From Rugalucina vietnamica (Eukaryota; Mollusca; Bivalvia; Lucinida; Lucinidae): DNA of 64,000 nucleotides. Under the pieces are notes generated by a model. It saw only the letters and a list, made by a program, of their open reading frames with translations. It searched no databases and was not told where the DNA came from. Of the stretch, positions 1-12,522 are shown piece by piece (position 1 is the first letter of the stretch; every line of letters begins with the position of its first letter). The position numbers were made by a program, and so were the translations under genes. The stretch covers positions 45,246,760-45,310,759 of the forward strand of contig OZ024873.1 in the NCBI GenBank assembly GCA_964017185.1, read 5' to 3'.

Positions 1-17
1 CGCCAATAAAACAAAGA

Positions 18-733
18 ACCAGAGGACCAATGGTCATGTTAACGCTCACCTGAGATCTGCTGCTATACCAATATACATGTTTGAATATTATGGTATTTAA
101 CCCCAGTGCAGGGGCAGATGAAGCCCATTTTCTTTTTTCAGAATAATCAATATTCTGTTCATTTGCCAATTTCTTGTTGGCTTTTCCCTTCAAATGACAT
201 TTTAACAGTTGCATGGGCAACCCATGTTGACCTTGCAATAAACTGGGTCAAGGTCATCACAGGGTCATGATTTATATAATCATTGTAGTACTTTAGCCAT
301 CGATGCTTCACGCCAAGTTTCATGGAAATCTGTCTGTTGGTTTCAGAGAAGAAAATTTTGAAGGGTTTTTACCATATATGGGCATGGCGGCCATCTTGGT
401 CATGTGACCTAGATTATTAATATATACATTGGTTCCCCCATCCTATAGATGCTTCACATAAAATTTGGCTTTAATTGGCCAAGTGGTTTCAGAGGAGACG
501 ATGTTTGAATATTATGGTAATATACATGTATATTGCCCCGGGTTGGGGGCATATGAGCCCTTGGGTCCAATTGTTTTTTCAGAATCATTAATATTCAGTC
601 CTACTGCCCATTTCCTGCAAGATGGTCATAATAAATGACTTTTTAAAAGTTTTCCCAATTTAAATGCATTGGCAACCTATGTTGACCTTGTCATAAAATA
701 GGTCAAGGTCATCACAGGGTCATGATTTATATA
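18..733 (+). repeat. Helentron-like interspersed repeat, left part (copy 1)
   Basis: Begins with CCAGAGGACCAATGG and GCTCACCTGAGATCTGC, the head shared by the copies at 24361, 41980 and (divergent) 45052. The body is built of ~450-bp internal units that recur through the window, each with a paired AGGTCAAGGTCA / TTGACCTTG segment and a GGGCATGGCGGCCATCTTGG segment. The copy is split by the transposon at 734-3657 and resumes at 3658. No protein is encoded. Helentron affinity is inferred from the termini and the nested insertions described at 19499 and 41980. Confidence 0.6.
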
Positions 734-3657
734 TGGGTCATTATCAAAAAATGGAGCAATCCAGAAAGGCAAAACGAAAAAAATTAGTTGTCCATTTTTT
801 CTTTTTTAATGGGATAGTTTTATTAACAAGAGCATATAGAATATAGAAATAAAATATGCCGAGTTTAACTGAACAAATAGTGCACCAGCATTAATTCATT
901 GTATGGCACCCTTGAAAAAACATCAGTGCTGTCACGAACAAACTTTCTTGCGTAAAACGCTCATTTGATAAGACTTCCCCAATCTGGGGCATATATAACT
1001 TGTCACGAACAATAGTTCACACAAACCTTAAATACTTTCAATGAATTAACGGGGAAGAGATCTTCAATGAAAATGCACATACTGTGATTTGATCTGTTTC
1101 TTAAACGCTTTATTTTTGTAGACATTATCTTGTGGGATTAAACCAAAAATAAGTTCTGCTAAACGTTTACCATTTCAGTATAGTATCATAACATACCAAA
1201 AGCAATTACTTTTATATGATGCGTTTTAAGTATTTTAAATAATTATGACCGTGACAGCACTGATATCGTGACAGCACTGACGTTGTCGTGACAGCACTGA
1301 TAATTATCCGATCTCGCCTTTTTCATTCCAATGTGTACGGAAATGATTAATATCTGACCATTTACCGATGAGCTTAGGGGCAGTGACTCACTTAAGGTAG
1401 CAACCAACGAAGCCTTTGCTGTTGCTCTAACCAGGGACACCTTTTGCGTAGATCCAATGCTAAAAAAACAAAACATGTTCGCTTCACGCAAACCAAACGC
1501 GATGTAACACGTAAAGCGCAGTAGAAGCGCTGTTCATCTTAAGCAGCAGCATGAGAAAATGTGTCTTTGGGGCTTTCGACCAGGTCTGAGACAACCAGGA
1601 TAGTTCACGACAAAAGACCGCATTAAATTTAGGACCCTATCACGGATTTTAGGGAGCTGGGTAGCAGGGCCATTTTGTTTGTTTGTGTTTCTGTTGGGGC
1701 TTAACGTCCCAGTCAACAATTTTTTAGTCATGTCGGGACGGAGCCAACGCTTCCTGAGTTTAACCAGTACTGTAGGGAATTAATGTGTCTTGCCCAAGGA
1801 CACATCACGGTGACGCCTGTGGTGATCGTACCCAGGACCTCTCGATTCGGAGTCCGACGCTATACCAATACGCCACCGCGCTCCCCACGGCCATATTGTT
1901 TTCAGGGAGCTTGGGAAAACTGGAAAACAATTGAAGGGAATTGAGGATTACTAGAAGAGAACACTCTTGGTTTAAGGAAGCTGGGAGCAAGGAAAAGATT
2001 TTTAGGGAGGTAGGGAGAAAGGTCATTTTTCTTTTAGTGAGCTTGGATCTAATACCTCCTTGGATGGGCCTCAACTTTAGGTTAACTTGCAGCTGAGCTG
2101 CACATTTGCTTTCACATATATCCCATTAAATCCCACTTTTATGTAGTGACGTATACAGGGTAAAATGAGGTACACAATGTTACTGCTTTTTGTTTCTAAA
2201 ATTTGACAATCAGATATATTTTTTTCTTCAATTTTTAAAGCTAAAAAATCTCTGTATATTGCATGGGTAACACATGGTAATGGTATGCAACATACAAACA
2301 CACTGAAAGACACATGCGTCAGAAAAGGTTAAAATTTTCGTATTTTCATTTACCATAGACCCCTAGTGTGTATATTACCGGGTCCCTTTTTTCGAGGTGT
2401 ATGCATTTGGTAGGTTTTACGGCACACCCGTACTTGCATTACCCCGAGTTGCCCCTCCCACCCCTCGAGGAAAGGGATGGCGTTTTAAACAAAAAAGGCG
2501 ATTTTTCCGTATAAAGTTGGGGCTTAAAATGTCTTTTTTTTTTTTTTTTTTTACTGAAAAGGGGTAATCTAATTTGGAATGGACCGCCAAAAAGGGCATT
2601 TATCGCGCGACATACACAAACTGTCTAAATATCATTATGGGAGTACCACCCCCGGGGCTATTTGTTTACCGTGGTCGACGAAGCATTTTGAATTTGTAGT
2701 TTTGTATCACCCACACACAGTCACACGCCTCAAACGATTTTCAAAGCGATATGAGTTGGCCACTTCTGGCTGCTGCTGGCGTTAGTAGCTGAGACCCTCT
2801 GGTGAAAGGCGACCTAACTCTTGTCAGCCTAGGAAATTACCTGAATCCACACCTGCTGACAGAAGTCAACTCAGTGCTGTCACATCATTACTGTCACGAC
2901 CGTGACAGCACTGATCCGTGACAGTACTGAGTTTCACACAGAAATTTAATTCTAGTGACTAACGACAGAATGCAGGATGAAAACTTTGCATGTCTATTCT
3001 TACTGCTCCTAAGTTGAAATTCAGTCATGGTTTTAAAATGTATGTGATATTTACAATAAGCGGCAAAATGCGCGTGATAGGACTGATGCTTGTAAAATTC
3101 CCACTCCAATTCTGACATGTCTTTATGGTATAGCAACGGAGTAATGCAATTTGTTCAAAAGTTTTTTACCGTAACTTCTTCAGCTTGGTGTCGTCTACAA
3201 AACGCGATTGTTTTGATCCGGGAAAATGATTTGTAACTCTGGTCAAAAATCGATTTTCAATAACTGTGACAGCACTGATACGTTTTCCAGGGACAACACT
3301 ATATATGTGCCCCCACCCTTAAATAGCACTTTATATATCATAAGATTTTTGAATTTGACTTCAATAACATTCTATGCAATAGATGGTCACAGAAAATGTG
3401 ATTTCTGTCAAGCTTCTTTTGCAATGGAAACAAATATAACTACTTACCCTGACCCAGGGACACGGTAAAAATCGATAAAATAGCACTTCTAGCATCTCTT
3501 TTTTGCAAATAACGTACTCGGAAACGTGGAATCGCGTGTGGTTCTAGTAAAGCACCGCGGAAACTAATATTATACACGGAAAAAGCAAACCTCGGACATC
3601 GCGCTTGAGAGAAAACCATCAAGGACAAGGATTGCTCCATTTTTTGATAATGACCCA
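734..3657. mobile_element. 2.9-kb TIR DNA transposon inserted in a repeat, TA target duplication
   Basis: Both ends carry the same 29-bp inverted repeat starting TGGGTCATTATC and ending GGAGCAATCC, with no mismatch. TA lies on both sides (732-733 and 3658-3659). The interrupted host repeat is known uninterrupted elsewhere (for example near 45780, GATTTATATATACATTG), so the insertion is exactly defined. No transposase reading frame is visible, so this is a non-autonomous element. Inside are at least eight copies of GTGACAGCACTGA or close variants, in both orientations, and an older SINE (about 1676-1888). The TA duplication suggests a Tc1/mariner-like or other TA-targeting transposase, but the superfamily is not established. 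Confidence 0.8.
1676..1888 (-). mobile_element. tRNA-derived SINE (family with GTTGACTGGGAC tail), reversed
   Basis: Read on the minus strand it starts with a tRNA-like head (GGTGGCGTATTGGTATAGCG, then GTCCGACTCCGAATCGAGAG) and a degenerate B box before ATCACCACAGG, and runs into the tail containing GTCCCGACATGACT and GTTGACTGGGACGTTAAG. The same family recurs at 41844 and 44625. It lies inside the TA-flanked transposon. Confidence 0.65.
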
Positions 3658-4388
3658 TATACATTGTAGTACTTTAGCCATAGATGCTTCATGCCAAGTT
3701 TCTTTGAAATCGGTCTACCTGTTTCGGAGAAGAAGATTTTTGAATGTTTTTACCATATATGGGCATGGCGGCCATCTTGGTCTAGAGCTCGATTATTTAT
3801 ATACACATTGACTCCCCAATTCTATAGATGCTTCACATAAAATTTGGCTTTGATTGACCAAGCGGTTTCAGAGGAGAAGATGTTTGAATATTATGGTAAT
3901 ATACATGTATATTGCCACTGAGTGGGGGCATATGAGCCCCTGGGGTCCAATTTCTTTCAGAATCATTAATATTCAGTCCTACTGCACATTTCCTGCAAAA
4001 CTTTCACTTTAAAGTTTTCCCCATTCAAATGCATTGGTGACCTATGTTGACCTTGCCATAAAAAAGTCAAGGTCACCACAGGGTCATGATTTATATACAC
4101 ACTGTAGTACTTGAGTCATTGATACTTCATGCCAAGTTTCATTGAAATCAGTCCACCGGTTCCGGAGAAAAAGATTTTTGAAGGGTTTTACCATATATGG
4201 GCATGGCGGCCATCTTGTTCATGTGACCTTGATTATTTATATACACATTGGTTACCCCTTCCAATTGATTCTTCACATAAAATTTGACTTTGATTGGCCA
4301 AGCGGTTTCAGAGGAGATGATGTTTGAATATCATGGTAATGTACATGTATATTGCCCCGGACTGGGGACACATGAGCCCCTGGGGTCC

Positions 4389-4451
<63 letters not shown>

Positions 4452-4935
4452 CATTAATATTCAGTCCTACTGCCCATTTCCTGCAAAACGGTCATTTTAA
4501 ATGACATTTTTAAAGTTTTCCCCATTCAAATGCATTGGCGACCTATGTTGACCTTGCCGTAAAATAGGTCAAGGTCATCACAGGGTCATGATTTATATAC
4601 ACATTGTAGTGCTTGAGCCATTGATGCTTCATGCCAAGTTTCGTTGAAATCGGTTCACCGGTTCTGGAGAAGAAGATTTTTAAAGGTTTTTACCATATAT
4701 GGGCATAGCGGCCATCTTGGTCATGTGACCTGGATTATTTATATACACATTGGTTCCCCCTTCCTATAGATGCTTCATATAAAATTTGGCTTTGATTGGC
4801 CAAGCGGTTTCAGAGAAGAAGATCTTTGAAAATGGTGGACGACGACGACGCCGACGGACGGACGACGGACGGACACCGGATCATGGCCATCCTATAAGCT
4901 CACCTTGTGAGCCTAATGGCTCAGATGAGCTAAAA
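3658..4935 (+). repeat. Helentron-like interspersed repeat, right part (copy 1)
   Basis: Continuation of the repeat broken at 733. It contains two more internal units, a ~57-bp T homopolymer (about 4390-4446), a GACGGACGGACG simple run near 4850, and the terminal hairpin GCTCACCTTGTGAGCC...GGCTCAGATGAGC followed by an A run. This tail matches the copies ending at 26239, 43658 and 47025. Confidence 0.6.
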
Positions 4936-5042
4936 AAGAGAGTGGTAACATACAAACATGGTTAACAAGAAGCAATAAAACATAATTACGATACAAGTTA
5001 GTGCAAGTACATGCATTTAATCAAGTAAATATACCATCATAT

Positions 5043-6364
5043 TGTGGCGATTTCAGAATCTAACCCCATGGTTTTGCATAAGTATGTCCTAGTGTTGTGG
5101 TTGTATTTATCTTTTTCGGTTGAAAACGAAAGTAGAAATCTAATTTTTGATCAATTTCCCGTTTGCTAGACGCTTACAGTTGGAAGACGCTCATTACTAG
5201 GTATATGGACCGTTGTGCAAGGAACGTCCGTTTGCACACGACGCCGCTAGATGGCGCGTGCTCCACCACTATAAAAGCACGAGTTCGCACAGTTTTGGTT
5301 AGTTGTAAGCTGACCGCCAAAGAAGCAACATTAAAAGTAAATAATTTGTAGGGAATAACTGGAGTCAACAGATAGGACTTTAGGCCAAAATATATAAGTA
5401 TTAAAACTGTTCATGACCATAGGTGCTAGATCGCCAGGTGGAGTGAACAGTAAATACAAAAATATTAGCTGCCTGGGTCGTATCTGTTCTGGGTATTCCC
5501 AAGTGTAGTGAACTGGATAGTGGTCCAGTAAAAGCTGAAATAGTGTTCTCCGTACTATTGCAACTTGGGTGGTCTGAGGCTTGATAACTTTGTTGAACTA
5601 TCCTGGATGGTTTGGGGTTTTAGGGAGGTTTCGTTGGGTAGGTCTGGGGTGCTCCAGACGCGGTTGAAAGAGGAGGCTGTGAAGGAGAGTTATACAGGGG
5701 TAAACAGCTGGGACTTTAGGCCAAAGCTGCCTGGGTCGCAGTTGTCCTGTATATCTCTCAGTGCAGTGTTTGGACAGTGGTCCAGGTGTCATAGAGACAG
5801 TGGTCTCAGCTCTGAGACAGTGGTCTCAGAGGACAGTGATGGCGGACAGTGGTCCTAGTGCGGGTTTAGCCTCATGAAAGTAACATAGATGGGATGAATG
5901 ATAGATATGGTTATGATGTCTCTACAACGCTTGGGTAGTTTCAAGTCAGAGTGGTCTGGACTGGTCTGAAAGACCAGTGGAACGTTCTTATATATCGTTA
6001 TAAACATTCAGTTATGATTGTTAATAAAGGGCCATGAACCTTATCAAGACCTAGGGCGAGGGTTGGGATCCCGTAAAACCGGTTTAAGCCCCCTAGTAAT
6101 TGTATTACTAACCGTTCCAAGGCGGTGCTCTTGGTATGGTTCATGCCTGTCAGACCTTTCGAAGGGTCTTATTTAACTTAGTATTGGTTGAAGTCGATTT
6201 GAGTGACCTATTTCATTTCTTAGGTCAATTTTGCTATATGATTATTGTGTGGTGGCAGTATTTGTTTAAATGAGTAAAGTCATGGTCGCATTCAATGGTC
6301 GACCATGCATAAGTTTTGTTATCAGTAGTCTAGCCAGTCGGTTACGCTCGCTCGACACGTTACA
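5043..6364 (+). repeat. 5' LTR
   Basis: This 1322-bp LTR carries a TATA box at 5270-5276 (CTATAAAAGC) and a polyadenylation signal AATAAA at 6023-6028. It differs from the 3' LTR mainly by an 18-bp stretch near 5371-5388 that repeats the wording AGGACTTTAGGCCAAA found further along the LTR. Short internal repeats with GACAGTGGTC occupy about 5770-5860. Small open frames in it are duplicated in the other LTR and look non-coding. Confidence 0.88.
5270..5276 (+). promoter_or_regulatory. LTR TATA box
   Basis: TATAAAA in the context CCACTATAAAAGCACG, upstream of the likely transcription start. The same box is at 7004-7010 in the 3' LTR. Confidence 0.6.
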
Positions 6365-6368
6365 AAAT

Positions 6369-6386
6369 TGGTGGCAGCGGTGGGAT
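6369..6386 (+). other. Primer-binding site for tRNA-Leu
   Basis: TGGTGGCAGCGGTGGGAT lies 4 bases after the 5' LTR and is the exact complement of the conserved 3' end of metazoan leucine tRNAs (ATCCCACCGCTGCCACCA). Confidence 0.85.
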
Positions 6387-6764
6387 AATGACAACTGCCG
6401 GACAGGGGTTGCCTTACCCACATAGTATCAGATTTAGTGAGGATATCGGATGAGATCATTATTATCTGGGACCTTCATTTCTTCATTTTATAACTACATT
6501 TTGGTTAAAGATGCAAAGTCACAACTTCGTTTGTCTAAAAAAAATTTCTTTCGGGCTATTGCAAAAGCCATATGTCAAATGGCATTTTTCTCGAAATGGT
6601 TATATTGTTCAAATGCTTTGGCATTTTTTTTATGATTCAGACTTATGTTCAATTGAATGGTAGTGATTTTTTGCTGTGGAACATGTACTTTTCGAAACTG
6701 GTTTGGCCTTTATTTTGTCTATTTTCGGTGGATTATATTTTAAATTCGGGACGAATTTTGACTA

Positions 6765-6776
6765 AGGAGGGGGTAA
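6765..6776 (+). other. Polypurine tract
   Basis: AAGGAGGGGGTAA directly precedes the TGTGGCG start of the 3' LTR, the expected site of plus-strand priming. Confidence 0.7.
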
Positions 6777-8080
6777 TGTGGCGATTTCAGAATCTAACCC
6801 CATGGTTTTGCATAAGTATGTCCTAGTGTTGTGGTTGTATTTATCTTTTTCGGTTGAAAACGAAAGTAGAAATCTAATTTTTGATCAATTTCCCGTTTGC
6901 TAGACGCTTACAGTTGGAAGACGCTCATTACTAGGTATATGGACCGTTGTGCAAGGAACGTCCGTTTGCACACGACGCCGCTAGATGGCGCGTGCTCCAC
7001 CACTATAAAAGCACGAGTTCGCACAGTTTTGGTTAGTTGTAAGCTGACCGCCAAAGAAGCAACATTAAAAGTAAATAATTTGTAGGGAATAACTGGAGTC
7101 AACAGATATATAAGTATTAAAACTGTTCATGACCATAGGTGCTAGATCGCCAGGTGGAGTGAACAGTAAATACAAAAATATTAGCTGCCTGGGTCGTATC
7201 TGTTCTGGGTATTCCCAAGTGTAGTGAACTGGATAGTGGTCCAGTAAAAGCTGAAATAGTGTTCTCCGTACTATTGCAACTTGGGTGGTCTGAGGCTTGA
7301 TAACTTTGTTGAACTATCCTGGATGGTTTGGGGTTTTAGGGAGGTTTCGTTGGGTAGGTCTGGGGTGCTCCAGACGCGGTTGAAAGAGGAGGCTGTGAAG
7401 GAGAGTTATACAGGGGTAAACAGCTGGGACTTTAGGCCAAAGCTGCCTGGGTCGCAGTTGTCCTGTATATCTCTCAGTGCAGTGTTTGGACAGTGGTCCA
7501 GGTGTCATAGAGACAGTGGTCTCAGCTCTGAGACAGTGGTCTCAGAGGACAGTGATGGCGGACAGTGGTCCTAGTGCGGGTTTAGCCTCATGAAAGTAAC
7601 ATAGATGGGATGAATGATAGATATGGTTATGATGTCTCTACAACGCTTGGGTAGTTTCAAGTCAGAGTGGTCTGGACTGGTCTGAAAGACCAGTGGAACG
7701 TTCTTATATATCGTTATAAACATTCAGTTATGATTGTTAATAAAGGGCCATGAACCTTATCAAGACCTAGGGCGAGGGTTGGGATCCCGTAAAACCGGTT
7801 TAAGCCCCCTAGTAATTGTATTACTAACCGTTCCAAGGCGGTGCTCTTGGTATGGTTCATGCCTGTCAGACCTTTCGAAGGGTCTTATTTAACTTAGTAT
7901 TGGTTGAAGTCGATTTGAGTGACCTATTTCATTTCTTAGGTCAATTTTGCTATATGATTATTGTGTGGTGGCAGTATTTGTTTAAATGAGTAAAGTCATG
8001 GTCGCATTCAATGGTCGACCATGCATAAGTTTTGTTATCAGTAGTCTAGCCAGTCGGTTACGCTCGCTCGACACGTTACA
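6777..8080 (+). repeat. 3' LTR
   Basis: This 1304-bp LTR is essentially identical to the 5' LTR apart from lacking an 18-bp segment. It has TATA at 7004-7010 and AATAAA at 7739-7744. Such identity implies a recent insertion. Confidence 0.88.
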
Positions 8081-9853
8081 ATATTATAGTTGGGGAACCG
8101 AAATCGCGTATCTTGCAAAATGACAAACAAGAAATATCTTTAAAAAAGATAATCGGCGTGCTTTAAATGGATGTGGGTTATAGTATGTTCTGCGTTTTGA
8201 CTCGAACATAATATATTGTGTGGTCAGACCCTAAAACATTTTAAAACACTTCATGTAATAGGCAACCTTACTGGAAAATAGTTTAGTTTGTTTTGGTTTG
8301 ACGTCCTGTTCAACAATTTTCAGTCCTCTTTCTGAGAATGCTTCACATGAAGTTAGATTTTGATTAGTTCTGTGGGTTATTAGTACAAGAACTTTAAAAT
8401 TGTGGATGAAGCCAATAGATGCTAAGGCATGGTTTACTAAAAACTCACCTGATGAACTTTCGGCTCTGGTGAGCTAAAAATGTCGAAACGTTGCTAGACT
8501 ATAAGCTTAGCCTTGGCAGCTCAACACATGTGCTTATAACTGGAGATATGTGATGGAGCTGAGCTATCAAAAATTAAACGTATTACCAAAATGTAGCAAA
8601 GTAGCTACCAGAAGTGAGTGTCCTAACAATAGTTAACTGCTTTCTGTACAAATTGTTCTTGAATAAAAATGTTTTCATAACAAAGCTCTAAATTCATATC
8701 TTAAGGGATTAAATTAAGAATGTTACTTGAAGATTAACATAATGCATAGAAATGAAAATTTTCAACATATACGCATAAAAAAGGTCAATACATTGTGTTT
8801 ACTATTTTGAATAGCCGACCCCTGGGCTTTACTACCTTTGCCATGGCATAAAGTCAACATATAGTACAGATTGAATCATTCTGAAGTACAGTTAAATTGT
8901 GTTCCGTACGATGGGATGGCCTAGGTCAGGGACTCACATAGGTATGCTCTATGCTTATAGGTCACTGCCCCAGTGCCAGCACACTTTACTCATTTCTACT
9001 TCTATTCACCCCTGTCTTTGCTTCAGAACATCCACTGGTGATTTCTATATATTCTAATCATAGAAACCTCTGAACAGTGGCCCCTTTGCTATCCTAACCA
9101 CCATGGGAAGTCAATTTTACTATACTAAGATAAAATTTATCATTTACAAACTATAAATTTGTCTCCAGAAGTACATTTTATGCAGATAAAATACAGTTAA
9201 AGCACTCAGAGCTACGGTATAATGTCCATTCCGGTAGTCCATTTCGGTAAAGGAACGCACCCGGAAATCCTCATGACGATCTCGTCTAAATCTCGCGGCT
9301 CGTCTAAATCTCGCGGCTAATTTACATATGACCCATAATTTGTCCAATGAAATAGCGCCAATGAAATTAGGTCAATACTTAGCTTAGACGGCTCACGCCG
9401 AAAAAATTGCACCCGACTTTGATATGGCTGAATTTTTGTATATTGGTAGCCTGAAGAGTGCTTGATATGGAACCTTTGTATAGAAATACGCTGCGAATTG
9501 CATTTCGATAAAACAGTGCATTTTGTATGGAACGCCGTTGATGTGTCTATAATAATTATCTTTCATGCACACTCGCTTTGTGAGAACGCGTATGATATTG
9601 TACACTAATTTTGAACCTAGTACAATGCTCTTAATTATCATCTAAGAACTTTGTGAGAACTAAAAATGCATTTAAAGGTATGGGCAGCCGTTTGTCATCC
9701 AGACTTTAGTGAGCTGTTATTTCAAGGTATTTTCACGTTTTAAACTTTGTTTATAGCTCACATGAGCCGTCCGGCTCACACGTTGAGCTTATAGAATAGG
9801 CAAATACCCAACATTCGATCACCAATCAGTCGTTCGTCCGTCGTCGTCCATCA
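8081..9853. other. Gene-free stretch with repeat relics
   Basis: No convincing coding region. About 8286-8330 is a reversed SINE tail (TTTGACGTCCTGTTCAAC). About 8331-8476 is an eroded Helentron-like end with a hairpin terminus. An 18-bp tandem duplication (CGTCTAAATCTCGCGGCT) lies near 9290-9320, and an isolated terminal hairpin (GCTCACATGAGCCG...CGGCTCAC) near 9757. The remainder shows nothing I can name. Confidence 0.5.
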
Positions 9854-11215
9854 CTTTAGCTCACCTGAGCCGAAGGCTCATGTGGAGTTTATAGGATGGT
9901 ACTCGAGCCGGCGTACGTCTGTGCGTCCGGCCATATTTACAAAGTTCTCTCCGAAACCACTTGACCAATCAAAGCCATACTTTATAAAAAAAAATAAATA
10001 GTAGGCGATGATCAGGAAATGGACACAAACACAAAGAGATTCCAACTCCGAAAAACCGAGATGGGGAAAAAACAAAATCAGCAATCAGGTACTCATACTA
10101 AGAAAACTTGACATATCGTAAGCCGTTTCCAAAAAGGCGGCAACTCAGTTACCCAAACTTAACTAAAATAATGAAGACGTACGTAAGGAGCTAAAAGCAC
10201 AAAAATTCAAACCCAAGACATAACACAATAAGAACCACCACAGAAGTGTCGCCTTGGAACGATCAACTGGCGGACTTAAACTAGTTTAACAAGATCCTAA
10301 CCTCACCCTCAGTTTCTGCAGTGATTCACAACTTCTAGTTAATTGTTCGGTCCTCGTGGTAAAAATCTAACTCGTCAATGAACTCGTCAAATTTATTTTA
10401 TTTGAAGCATCTATATGAGGAAGAGGAACCATTTTGTATACAAATAGTCCAGGTCACATGACCAAGATGACCGCCATGTCCATATATGGTTAAAAAGCCT
10501 TCAAAATCTTCTCCGAAACCGATGAGCCGAATTCAAAGAAATTTGACATGAAACACTGAGGACTCAAGTACTACAATGTATATATGAATTATGACCCTGT
10601 GATGATCTTGACCTATTTTACGGCGAGGTCAACTTAGGTCGGATAAGCATTGAAATGGGGAAAATGTTAAAATGCCATTTAAAGGGAAAACCTTGCAGGA
10701 AATGGGCAGTAGGACTGAATACCAATGATTCTGAACATAAAATCTGACTCCAGGGGCTCATTTGCCCCCACCTCGGTACAATATACATGTATGTATATTA
10801 CCAATATTCAAACATCATTTCCTCTGAAAGCGCTTGGCCAATCAAAGCCAAATTTCATAGGGAGCATCAATAGGAAAGCAGAACCAATATGTGTATAAAG
10901 TCCAGGTCACATTCCCAAGATGGCCTCCATTCCCATATAAAAAAGAAAAGAAAATAAACAACAACAACAACAACAACAAAAAAAAAAAAACTTCTTTTCT
11001 CCAGTGACCGTTCTCTCTAACTCTCAGGTGAACAGTCGTTGCTTGGGCTACTTGTGAAAGATCTTCTCTTTTGAAACTGCTTCGTCAATCAAAGACGAAA
11101 TTCATGTCGGGCATCCTTAGACAGGGAGAACCAGAAATTGTATACAGTGGCCAGGTCACGTAACCGAGAAAGACGTCATGTCAAGATGAACCTTTAAAAT
11201 TTTCTTCAGAAGCGT
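9854..11215 (-). repeat. Helentron-like interspersed repeat, reversed and eroded
   Basis: Starts with the terminal hairpin AGCTCACCTGAGCCGAAGG and contains the family's TTGACCTATTTTACGGCGAGG and CCAAGATGGCC segments in reverse orientation. About 400 bp of unrelated sequence (roughly 9980-10390) interrupts it, and an (AAC)n microsatellite with an A run lies near 10956-10990. Confidence 0.5.
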
Positions 11216-12522
11216 ATTATAAATTAAATCGACTGCAGTCACGCCACTTGAGGTTGATGGGAATTATATATGTATATAGAGAAAAACAACAAAGCAGGAT
11301 GTGTTGTATATTTGTTTGAATTGATGCTTTACGTCCCAGTCAACAGCTAAGGTCATGTTGGGACGTCGTCTCCATTTTTGGGGACTTATACTCAAAGTGA
11401 GAATGGCATTACATCCAACAAGTGTTTGAAATATAACCATCCAACTAAGCCACAAAACGCTTATACGTATGGATGGTTTGACTTGAATCGCGTTTCCTGG
11501 GCACCAGAGCGGTTAACCAGTAATCAGATGATCAGTCATTAGTATATATAAGCTTTGCCTGGAGGCACAAGCAGCCCATTATTTTTCTTTAGGCCTCAAC
11601 GGGCAGGGTCCCACTGACTTAACTTTTTCCTCTGGGTATATATAGAGACAAAAAACAAAGCAGGATGTTTTAGAGATTGATACAACTTACCGTATTGTTT
11701 TTATCTCCTTTCTGCTTTTTCATGTAAAGTAACAGCAAAAAAATAAAAAGGGCAATACACACACGGTATTTTTCCACAACCTGACTCTCAATTAATGCCG
11801 CAGGTTTGTTAAAAAGAGAACGTGATTATAATACTCACAAACACCATTCTGACGATGCACGGTGTTCAAACTCATCAAATTTGTAGGACACAAAAATTAT
11901 GTTAAAAAATGTCTTTTTGAACAATTTTGTGGGAAAACATCAAAAACTTATCAATCTGAATTCTTTTAGCTATTACTGACTTAAACACATTTAGAAATAA
12001 ACATAAAATGCGCTTTCGAGCAACAAATGCATTTTAGATGGACTCAGAGGCAAATAATTGTAAAGGTAAAACTGCAAAATCGGGGCTCGCTCAATCAAAT
12101 GTCTATAAAACGACAACCACTGCATGTAAAGAACCATCCTTGATACGATTGTTGATACAGATGTTAGTCATTATATCTGCCAAATTTTAGCCGATTTACT
12201 TAATTCCGGTAGAAGTTATTTGATAGTTTATCAATCTTATTTTTCACAAGTAACTAATGGGCTACCGTAGAAAAACGCATGCTGTGTTGTTATGCAAGTC
12301 GATCGTGATTTCTATACAGTGGTTTCAGATACCCAATATAATTACCTTTTCAACCATATACAATTTAGCCGTATTATTTTCGGGTGCAAGGGTTAGCCAA
12401 AATCTCTCCTTGGTTCCCCAACTATTATGTTCCTAAATTTCGTCTGTTAAATGCAAAGTATATATTGGAAAGATTATTCATTAATTTCCTAGATTTTGAT
12501 TGAAGAATGCTTTTGAATTTAG
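11216..12522. other. Gene-free stretch upstream of the TIR receptor exons
   Basis: Contains a reversed SINE-tail fragment (about 11320-11365, TTACGTCCCAGTCAAC). A ~35-bp direct repeat ending CAAAGCAGGATG occurs near 11267-11300 and again near 11634-11665. Earlier receptor exons may lie here or further upstream, but none could be recognised. Confidence 0.4.

Larger units (their letters stand above)
5043..8080 (+). mobile_element. Miniature LTR retrotransposon (two 1.3-kb LTRs, 412-bp interior)
   Basis: Two long direct repeats (5043-6364 and 6777-8080) begin TGTGGCG and end GTTACA, as LTRs do (TG...CA). A 4-bp ATAT target duplication flanks the element (5039-5042 and 8081-8084). The interior of 412 bp keeps an 18-nt primer-binding site complementary to the 3' end of tRNA-Leu and a purine tract before the 3' LTR, but no gag, protease, RT or integrase. 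It must have moved with enzymes from elsewhere or lost its genes by deletion. The long LTRs with tiny interior resemble TRIM or deletion-derivative elements. The tRNA-Leu primer is known from some metazoan Ty3/Gypsy lineages, so Gypsy ancestry is likely but unproven. Confidence 0.88.

Noticed and set aside
5163-7574. Duplicate small proteins (62, 64 and 97 codons) present in both halves of 5-8 kb
   Set aside because: They are duplicated because they lie in the two LTRs; they overlap the TATA/R region and carry no recognisable domain.
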